Shown here: one piece after another, positions 6,659-11,985 of the stretch | Numbering within the stretch: the stretch's first letter is position 1 | Layout: each line of letters opens with the position of its first letter | Notes under the pieces: generated by a model | The model's input: the letters and a program-made list of their open reading frames with translations, nothing else | Databases searched by the model: none | What the model was told of the DNA's origin: nothing | Made by a program: the position numbers and the translations under genes | NCBI GenBank assembly: GCA_035647435.1 | Contig: DASRNM010000055.1 | Coordinates: 1 to 11,985 of the forward strand | Direction of reading: 5' to 3' | Length of the DNA: 11,985 bases | Source of the DNA: JAAZFZ01 sp035647435 | Lineage (GTDB): Bacteria; Bacillota; Clostridia; Oscillospirales; Acutalibacteraceae

Positions 6659-7509
6659 TGATTAAGCATGACAAATTAAAAAATAAAATTGCCGTAGTAA
6701 CAGGTGGCGGTGGAGTGCTTTGCAGCGGTTTTGCAAAGGACTTAGCTCGTTCAGGCGTGAAAGTTGCTATATTGGACTTGCGTGAGGACGCAGCACAGGT
6801 TGTTGCTGATGAAATCAAGGCGTTCGGTGGCGAAGCAATAGCAGTTGGGTGCAATGTTCTTGAATACGAAAGCATGGAGAATGCTAAAAAGATCGTCAAG
6901 GAAAAATACGGTGTTTGTGATATTCTCATCAACGGAGCGGGCGGAAACAGCCCGAAAGGCACAACATCAAAAGATACCCTTGAACTAAAGGATATCACTG
7001 AAAAAGCGCAGGGTATAAAAACCTTTTTTGACCTTGACCCTAAAGGAATCGAATTTGTGTTTAATCTGAACTTTTTGGGTACTTTGATTACTACTCAGGC
7101 GTTTGCAATTGACATGGTCGGTAAAGAAGGAGCATGTATAATAAACATATCCTCAATGAACGCATTCCGCCCATTGACAAGAATACCTGCATATTCTGCT
7201 GCAAAGGCTGCTGTGTCTAACTTCACACAGTTTATGGCAGTCCATTTTGCGGATGTCGGGATTCGTGTTAACGCAATAGCACCTGGGTTTTTCTCAACGA
7301 TTCAGAACAAAAACCTTCTTTATAATGAAGACGGTACATTGACCCCTCGTTCAGACAAAATATTATCACATACACCATTAGGGCGTTTCGGTGCTGCCGA
7401 TGATTTGACGGGCTCTTTAATGTTCTTGTGTGACAGTGAATATTCAGGTTTTGTGACAGGAGTAATTTTGCCGGTTGACGGCGGATTTTCCGCATATTCA
7501 GGTGTTTAA
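6658..7509 (+). CDS. uxuB: SDR-family D-fructuronate reductase / mannonate oxidoreductase (UxuB/YjmF-type)
   Basis: This 283-aa short-chain dehydrogenase most resembles the Firmicute SDR type of mannonate oxidoreductase (B. subtilis YjmF), which interconverts D-fructuronate and D-mannonate with NAD(P)H; it is unrelated in fold to the E. coli long-chain UxuB. Visible are the nucleotide loop TGGGGVLCSG (15-24), INGAGGN (91-97), N138, S165/S166 in NISSM, the YSAAK active site (Y179, K183), NAIAPGFF (205-212) and the C-terminal PVDGGFSAYSGV. The loop has Cys where the classical third glycine would be. The ATG overlaps the uxuA stop in TAATG, and GGAGGG lies 6 nt upstream. Substrate assignment rests on the uxuA neighbour and family resemblance; it could also act on another aldonate. 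Confidence 0.88.
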   Translation: MIKHDKLKNKIAVVTGGGGVLCSGFAKDLARSGVKVAILDLREDAAQVVADEIKAFGGEAIAVGCNVLEYESMENAKKIVKEKYGVCDILINGAGGNSPKGTTSKDTLELKDITEKAQGIKTFFDLDPKGIEFVFNLNFLGTLITTQAFAIDMVGKEGACIINISSMNAFRPLTRIPAYSAAKAAVSNFTQFMAVHFADVGIRVNAIAPGFFSTIQNKNLLYNEDGTLTPRSDKILSHTPLGRFGAADDLTGSLMFLCDSEYSGFVTGVILPVDGGFSAYSGV

Positions 7510-7534
7510 AAGAAAACTATTTATATAACGGACG

Positions 7535-8641
7535 GTGTTTACTGTGAATTTGACTGTTAAGAAAAAAGAGGACTGCACTTTTGACATGCTGTCTCTAGGT
7601 GAAGTTATGTTAAGACTCGACCCCGGCGATGAAAGGGTGAAAAACGCACGCTACTTCCGAGCTTGGGAGGGCGGTGGCGAATACAACGTTGCAAGAGGCT
7701 TGCGGCGCTGTTTTGGTTTAAAAACGGCTGTTGTTACCGCATTTGCAGACAATGAAGTTGGCAGACTGATTGAAGATTTTATTCTTCAAGGTGGTGTGGA
7801 TACCTCCCTGATAAAATGGGCCCCTTATGACGGAATTGGCAAAACAGTCAGAAACGGTCTGAACTTTACAGAGCGTGGCTTTGGCATACGTGGCGCACTC
7901 GGTGTTTCAGATAGAGGGAATACCGCTGTTTCGCAGTTGAAAGCTGGGGATATTGACTGGGAGTATATTTTCAAAACTCTCGGAGTTCGTTGGTTTCACA
8001 CGGGTGGAATCTTTGCCGCTCTCTCTGAAACAACCGCTCAAGTGGTTATAGAAGCGGTGAAAACTGCCAAAAAGCATGGTACAATAGTTTCATACGACCT
8101 TAATTACCGCCCTTCTTTATGGAAAGATATTGGTGGCAAAGAGAAAGCACAGCAGGTGAACCGTGAAATTGCTAAGTATATTGATGTTATGATAGGCAAT
8201 GAGGAGGATTTTACCGCCAGCTTAGGCTTTGAGGTTGAGGGCAATGATGAAAACCTCAAGGAGCTCAATGTTGACGGATATTGCAAAATGATTGAGCGCG
8301 CGGTTAAAGATTATCCAAACTTTAAAGCAGTTGGAACGACTTTAAGAACGGTCAAAACAGCAACAATTAACGATTGGAGCGCTTTATGCTGGGCTGATGG
8401 GAAAATATATAAAGGTTTAAATTTGCAAGACCTTGAAATACTTGACAGAGTCGGTGGCGGAGACAGCTTTGCGTCGGGGTTAATTTATGGTTTAATGACC
8501 TTTGGCGATGCACAAAGGGCCGTAAATTATGGTGTTGCGCACGGCGCACTTGCAATGACAACACCGGGCGACACAAGCATGGCATCATTAAAAGAAGTCG
8601 AGGGCGTTGTTTCAGGTGGCGGGGCAAGAGTGAAAAGATAA
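7535..8641 (+). CDS. kdgK: 2-keto-3-deoxygluconate kinase (PfkB family)
   Basis: A PfkB/ribokinase-family sugar kinase that phosphorylates KDG with ATP to 2-keto-3-deoxy-6-phosphogluconate (KDPG). At 368 aa it is slightly longer than many KdgK proteins. Signatures are SLGEVMLRLDPG (20-31), WEGGGEYNVARGL (44-56, substrate-binding region), VSYDLNYRPSLW (185-196), and the PfkB signature DRVGGGDSFASG (304-315) with catalytic-base D310. The start is uncertain: GTG at 7535 gives the listed form, GTG at 7544 has GGACGG at a better 8-nt spacing, and an ATG at 7586 would begin at the first beta strand. It is preceded by a 25-nt gap after uxuB. Specificity for KDG is inferred from family resemblance and from eda next door. 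Confidence 0.93.
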   Translation: MFTVNLTVKKKEDCTFDMLSLGEVMLRLDPGDERVKNARYFRAWEGGGEYNVARGLRRCFGLKTAVVTAFADNEVGRLIEDFILQGGVDTSLIKWAPYDGIGKTVRNGLNFTERGFGIRGALGVSDRGNTAVSQLKAGDIDWEYIFKTLGVRWFHTGGIFAALSETTAQVVIEAVKTAKKHGTIVSYDLNYRPSLWKDIGGKEKAQQVNREIAKYIDVMIGNEEDFTASLGFEVEGNDENLKELNVDGYCKMIERAVKDYPNFKAVGTTLRTVKTATINDWSALCWADGKIYKGLNLQDLEILDRVGGGDSFASGLIYGLMTFGDAQRAVNYGVAHGALAMTTPGDTSMASLKEVEGVVSGGGARVKR

Positions 8642-8642
8642 A

Positions 8643-8678
8643 TCGGTCTTAATTACAACCGGCAATTAAGGCAACCGA
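8643..8678 (+). other. Intercistronic hairpin between kdgK and eda
   Basis: The 54-nt kdgK-eda gap contains a stem: CTTAATT (8648-8654) pairs with AATTAAG (8664-8670) around a 9-nt loop, and TCGGT (8643-8647) pairs with ACCGA (8674-8678) across a 3-nt bulge. That gives 12 bp in total. It has no T-tract and ends 3 nt before the eda ribosome site, so it is unlikely to be a terminator. A role in mRNA processing, stability or eda translation is possible. Confidence 0.5.
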
Positions 8679-8695
8679 AAAGGAGATAATATATA

Positions 8696-9340
8696 ATGGA
8701 TAAGGAACTAGTGCTGACTAAAATTCAAGAATGCGGAATTGTTGCAGTTGTTAGAGCCGAAAGCACCGAGCAGGCGGAGAGGATAACCGACGCTTGCATT
8801 GAAGGTGGCGTGGCAGCGATTGAATTGACATTTACAGTGCCGAATGCGGATAGGGTTATTGCAAACCTTGCAAAAAAATATACCGCTGACCAGATAATTC
8901 TTGGTGCAGGAACGGTTATGGATGCGGCAACAGCACGAATAGCAATGCTTTCCGGTGCACAATATATTGTCAGCCCCTATTTTGACGAAGAAACCGTAAA
9001 AATATGCAACAGGTACAGGGTTGCTGTTATGCCGGGCATAATGACAGTTCGTGAAGCGGTTTTGGCAATGGAGGCGGGAGCAGATATTTTAAAGGTGTTC
9101 CCTGGCGGTCTTTTCGGGCCAAAAATAATTAAAGACATCAGAGGGCCGATACCTTACGCTAAAATGATGCCCACAGGTGGCGTCGATGTAAACAATGTCG
9201 GCGAATGGATACGAGCGGGCGCCGTTGCTGTTGGAGCAGGGAGCGCACTCACATCAGGTGCAAAAACAGGCGATTATGATAAAATAACACAGACAGCAAA
9301 GCAGTTTGTTAAAAATATTAAAGCCGCAAGAGGGCAATAA
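8696..9340 (+). CDS. eda: KDPG / KHG aldolase
   Basis: A class I aldolase that splits KDPG into pyruvate and glyceraldehyde 3-phosphate, the last step of the pathway encoded here, and which in many species also cleaves 4-hydroxy-2-oxoglutarate. The 214-aa length is typical. Visible are VAVVRAES with R20, ELTFTVP with catalytic-type E43, GAGTV (70-74) with T73, SPYFDEE (93-99), the Schiff-base lysine K133 in ADILKVFPGG, and PTGGVD (159-164). The ATG follows AGGAGA with about 10-nt spacing. A hairpin in the gap from kdgK sits directly before this ribosome site. obg follows after 28 nt. Confidence 0.96.
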   Translation: MDKELVLTKIQECGIVAVVRAESTEQAERITDACIEGGVAAIELTFTVPNADRVIANLAKKYTADQIILGAGTVMDAATARIAMLSGAQYIVSPYFDEETVKICNRYRVAVMPGIMTVREAVLAMEAGADILKVFPGGLFGPKIIKDIRGPIPYAKMMPTGGVDVNNVGEWIRAGAVAVGAGSALTSGAKTGDYDKITQTAKQFVKNIKAARGQ

Positions 9341-9368
9341 TAGTTTTAGCTTCAATTGGAGGAAATAG

Positions 9369-10640
9369 ATGTTTGTTGACATAGCGAAAGTTTTAATAAA
9401 AGGAGGAGACGGTGGCAATGGCGCCGTTTCTTTTCGCAGAGAAAAGTATGTAGCTGCAGGTGGCCCAGACGGCGGCGACGGCGGCAAGGGCGGCGATGTC
9501 ATTTTTGTTGTTGACGATAATCTTGCAACCTTAGCGGATTTTCGCTACAAGAGAAAATATAAAGCTCAAAGCGGAAAAAATGGGGAGGGCAACCGTCGCT
9601 TTGGAAAGAGTGGCGAGGATTTATTTGTCCGAGTCCCGAGAGGAACAATAATCCGTGAGGTTGAAAGTGGAAAAATAATGGCGGATATGTCCGACGATAA
9701 ACCATTTATTGCCGCTAAAGGTGGCAGAGGTGGTTGGGGTAATTCCCACTTTGCAACCCCTACAAGACAGGCGCCGAGGTTTGCAAAAGGTGGAACGCCC
9801 GGCGAGGAGTGGGATATCAGGCTTGAATTGAAGCTGATTGCCGATGTCGGGTTGCTAGGATTCCCCAATGTTGGAAAATCAACTTTAGTTTCCGTTGTGA
9901 GCGAGGCAAAGCCCATAATTGCGGACTATCATTTCACAACTCTAACACCTGTTCTCGGAGTTGTCAGAATGGGTGAGGGTAACTCATTCGTTATGGCGGA
10001 TATCCCTGGGCTGATAGAGGGGGCTAGTGAGGGCATAGGGCTCGGGCATAAGTTTTTAAGGCACGTTGAGCGTTGCAGAATGCTTGTTCATATTCTTGAC
10101 GCAGCAGGCAGTGAGGGCAGAGATCCAATTGAGGATTTTGAAAAAATAAACGCTGAACTTGAAGCGTTCAACCCAGAGCTTTCACATCGGCCACAAATTG
10201 TTGTTGCAAACAAAATTGATTTAGCGGAGGATGAACAGCTTGAACGCCTTGAAAAATATATGAAAGATAATGGCTTCGAGTTTTTAAAGATGTGTGCGCC
10301 TATAAAAGAGGGCACTGATAATGTTATAAACAAGGTGTGGCAAATGCTTTCAACATTGCCACCCGTTAAACGCTACGAGAGCGAAGAAATACCGATAGAA
10401 TTCTTTGAGAGTAACAAGCAAAGTGGCTTTCAAACTTCTGTCATTGACGGCATATATTTTGTGGAAGCTGAGTGGCTGCTTAGAATACTGCACAGAACAA
10501 ACTTGGATGACTACGAATCTCTTCAATATTTTCAGAGGGTTCTTCATTCGAGCGGAATAATTGAGGACCTGAGAGAAAAGGGAATTTCACAAGGGGATAC
10601 GGTGTCTGTTTATGACTTTGAATTTGACTACATTGAATAA
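9369..10640 (+). CDS. obg: GTPase Obg (ObgE/CgtA), ribosome assembly
   Basis: Obg is an essential GTPase associated with 50S ribosome assembly and the stringent response. The 423-aa protein has all three expected parts. The glycine-rich Obg fold spans about 1-157, including KGGDGGNGAVSFRREKY (11-27) and AAGGPDGGDGGKGGDV (29-44). The G domain carries G1 GFPNVGKST (164-172), G3 DIPG (211-214), G4 NKID (281-284) and a G5-like CAP (309-311, where SA is usual). The C-terminal OCT domain covers about 340-423, the Firmicute arrangement. GGAGG lies 6 nt before the ATG. It sits only 28 nt behind eda instead of the common rplU-rpmA-obg setting, with no clear promoter of its own in that gap. Its 3' end overlaps mrnC. 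Confidence 0.98.
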   Translation: MFVDIAKVLIKGGDGGNGAVSFRREKYVAAGGPDGGDGGKGGDVIFVVDDNLATLADFRYKRKYKAQSGKNGEGNRRFGKSGEDLFVRVPRGTIIREVESGKIMADMSDDKPFIAAKGGRGGWGNSHFATPTRQAPRFAKGGTPGEEWDIRLELKLIADVGLLGFPNVGKSTLVSVVSEAKPIIADYHFTTLTPVLGVVRMGEGNSFVMADIPGLIEGASEGIGLGHKFLRHVERCRMLVHILDAAGSEGRDPIEDFEKINAELEAFNPELSHRPQIVVANKIDLAEDEQLERLEKYMKDNGFEFLKMCAPIKEGTDNVINKVWQMLSTLPPVKRYESEEIPIEFFESNKQSGFQTSVIDGIYFVEAEWLLRILHRTNLDDYESLQYFQRVLHSSGIIEDLREKGISQGDTVSVYDFEFDYIE

Positions 10641-11025
10641 GGAGAAGTGTAACCCATCATTGATAAGCCCACTCGGCTTAGCGTTTGTGGGCGATGCTGT
10701 TTTTGACCTTATGGTCAGGAAATATTATTTAAAACAGGCAAATCGCCCCGTGAAAAAACTTCACAACCTTGTTGTCAAACGGGTGTGCGCACAGGCTCAG
10801 GCGGAGGCCGCAGGGCTGATATTTCCAATGCTTACCGATGAGGAGCAGGCGGTTTTTCGCAGGGGAAGAAATGCCCACACTTCGCACACTCCTAAAAATG
10901 CAAGCGTTGAGGATTATCATCTTTCAACCGCCTTTGAGTGCTTAATAGGGTATTTGTATTTGGCAGATAATAATCAACGAATTGATGAGCTTTTCGATGT
11001 AATTAAAAACTCTTGGGAAGAATAG
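10612..11025 (+). CDS. mrnC: Mini-ribonuclease III (MrnC)
   Basis: A single RNase III catalytic domain without the double-stranded-RNA-binding domain, which in B. subtilis matures 23S rRNA. The 137-aa length fits the family. Motifs are SPLGLAFVGDAVFDLMVRKY (19-38), whose D28 is the first catalytic acidic residue, the loop GRNAHTSHTPKNASVEDYHL (85-104), and STAFECLIGYLYL (105-117), whose E109 is the second. The ATG lies inside obg, giving a 29-nt overlap and no strong ribosome site, which suggests reinitiation after obg translation. An in-frame TTG at 10660 is a poorer start because GGAG at 10641 is about 15 nt away and little N-terminal sequence would remain. Together with obg it makes a small ribosome-biogenesis pair. 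Confidence 0.93.
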   Translation: MTLNLTTLNKEKCNPSLISPLGLAFVGDAVFDLMVRKYYLKQANRPVKKLHNLVVKRVCAQAQAEAAGLIFPMLTDEEQAVFRRGRNAHTSHTPKNASVEDYHLSTAFECLIGYLYLADNNQRIDELFDVIKNSWEE

Positions 11026-11040
11026 AAATTAAACGAGCAA

Positions 11041-11049
11041 TGGTATAAA
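11041..11049 (+). promoter_or_regulatory. Weak candidate extended -10 before the YitT-family gene
   Basis: TGG followed by TATAAA (11044-11049) lies 30 nt before the YitT-family ATG in the 54-nt gap after mrnC. No convincing -35 is seen 16-18 bp upstream. It may provide a separate start for this gene, but an AT-rich gap produces such matches easily. Confidence 0.22.
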
Positions 11050-11079
11050 AAATTAGCGAATTTATGGTGAGGTAGCGAG

Positions 11080-11985
11080 ATGGCAAAAAGCAATAAGTAT
11101 GCCATAAGAATAAAAAAACCTTCAAAAGCAAGGCTTTTGGAGATTCTTGTCAACAATCTTATGTGGATACTTGGCAGTGCGCTTTATTCCTCCGCAATAA
11201 TTGTGTTTGCGCTACCTAATGGCATTGCCCAAAGTGGCGCTTCAGGTGTTGCAATAATTCTGAATTATTTATTTGACACACCGATTGGTGTTACAAACTT
11301 TATCATAAACATTCCGCTCATAATATTGGCATGGATTTTTATAGGTGGCAAACTTGTTAGGAAAACACTTTGGGTGACGGCTTTGCTGTCAGCAATGTTG
11401 GAGCTTTTTTCATCTAACTTGCCTGAATATAGAGGTGACCCATTGCTAGCGTCTCTTTTTTGTGGCGCAATAGCGGGAATAGGGCTTTCGATGGTCATAC
11501 TTAGAGGTGCAACCACGGGCGGAACGGATATTGTTGCAAGGCTTGTGAGAAAAGTGTTCCCTCACATATCATTTGGTAAGGTTTTGCTTGCAACGGATAT
11601 TGTCATTATTATTGCGGCTGCCCTTGTTTTCAAAAATGTTGAAAGTGCTCTCTATGCTGCTGTCACAATGTTTATAAGCACAAGAACGATTGACTATATG
11701 ATATACGGTGCAGGGCAAGGTAAAATGTTGATGGTTTTTACAGACTACCCGGACGAGATAGCCCAAAGGATAACATCTGATTCAAGAAGGGGTGTTTCAA
11801 TATTGTCTGCTAAAGGTGGTTATACAGGCGAGGTGAAAGGGCTTGTCATTTGCGTTGTGCGCAGAAGTGAGGTGCACAAGATGAACAAGCTGATTAAATC
11901 CGTTGACCCGAAAACCTTTACAATTATTTCTGAAGCAAGCGAAATGCTCGGCGGTGGGTTCAAATCATATACCGAGGATTTATAA
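11080..11985 (+). CDS. YitT-family membrane protein (DUF161 plus C-terminal DUF2179)
   Basis: A 301-aa integral membrane protein of the YitT/YpjC/YvjA group. After a basic N-terminus (K/R-rich, 1-19), hydrophobic segments occur near residues 24-45, 54-66, 71-88, 97-110, 122-141, 168-184 and 188-200. The family motif RGATTGGTDIVARLV is at 142-156. The soluble DUF2179 domain covers about 213-291, with RRGVSILSAKGGYTGE (236-251) and a DPKTFTIISEASEMLGGGF core (276-294). Members are common and usually multi-copy in Firmicutes; a transport-like role is suspected but no substrate is established, so no gene symbol is given. The ATG has GAGG 7 nt upstream. The gene is complete: its TAA is the last codon of the window. 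It may belong to the obg-mrnC transcript, since no terminator intervenes. Confidence 0.92.
   Translation: MAKSNKYAIRIKKPSKARLLEILVNNLMWILGSALYSSAIIVFALPNGIAQSGASGVAIILNYLFDTPIGVTNFIINIPLIILAWIFIGGKLVRKTLWVTALLSAMLELFSSNLPEYRGDPLLASLFCGAIAGIGLSMVILRGATTGGTDIVARLVRKVFPHISFGKVLLATDIVIIIAAALVFKNVESALYAAVTMFISTRTIDYMIYGAGQGKMLMVFTDYPDEIAQRITSDSRRGVSILSAKGGYTGEVKGLVICVVRRSEVHKMNKLIKSVDPKTFTIISEASEMLGGGFKSYTEDL

Noticed and set aside
9566..9916. 116-aa minus-strand frame within obg
   Set aside because: It is the shadow of the glycine-rich Obg domain; its Pro/Ser-rich composition comes from reading the glycine codons in reverse.
1..11985. CRISPR array, insertion sequence, prophage, tRNA or defence genes
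   Set aside because: No direct-repeat/spacer pattern, transposase or integrase motif, or tRNA-like cloverleaf was seen; every long frame is explained by a metabolic, ribosome-related or membrane gene.

Overview
The window looks like ordinary chromosome from a low-GC, Gram-positive Firmicute, most likely a clostridial (possibly gut) anaerobe. The basis is the AT-rich intergenic DNA, TTGACA/TATAAT promoters, strong GGAGG-type ribosome binding sites, and the gene families present: YdbS/YdbT PH-domain proteins, Mini-ribonuclease III, an Obg with an OCT tail, and a YitT-type membrane protein. I see no tRNA, rRNA, CRISPR, transposase, phage gene or attachment site. Genus-level assignment is not possible by eye.

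Left part, minus strand (1-3304). A ydbS-ydbT pair with an 8-nt overlap is read leftward from a good sigma-A promoter at 3276-3304. Next comes gcvT (glycine cleavage T protein), with its own perfect-consensus promoter at 1208-1236. A 15-bp hairpin terminator at 24-58 ends the leftward transcription.

Centre (3255-3548). This divergent intergenic region carries the ydbST promoter, two candidate rightward promoters and a 7-bp inverted repeat in the presumed leader of the rightward operon.

Right part, plus strand (3549-11985). Eight genes lie head to tail with gaps of at most 54 nt or short overlaps, and no convincing terminator. The first five form a hexuronate/aldonate catabolic operon. It opens with a 673-aa protein that joins a xylose-isomerase-like TIM barrel to a Gfo/Idh/MocA NAD(P)-dependent oxidoreductase. 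Then come mannonate dehydratase (uxuA), an SDR fructuronate reductase (uxuB-type), 2-keto-3-deoxygluconate kinase (kdgK) and KDPG aldolase (eda). The last four give a complete route: fructuronate to mannonate to KDG to KDPG to pyruvate plus glyceraldehyde 3-phosphate. No glucuronate isomerase, transporter or regulator is present, so the fused protein is the candidate for delivering an unusual substrate into the pathway.

The same run of genes continues without a visible break into housekeeping genes: obg, mrnC (overlapping obg by 29 nt) and a YitT-family membrane protein whose stop codon is the last base of the window. The point most worth following is the TIM-barrel/dehydrogenase fusion at the head of the uronate operon; the rest is mostly recognisable core metabolism.
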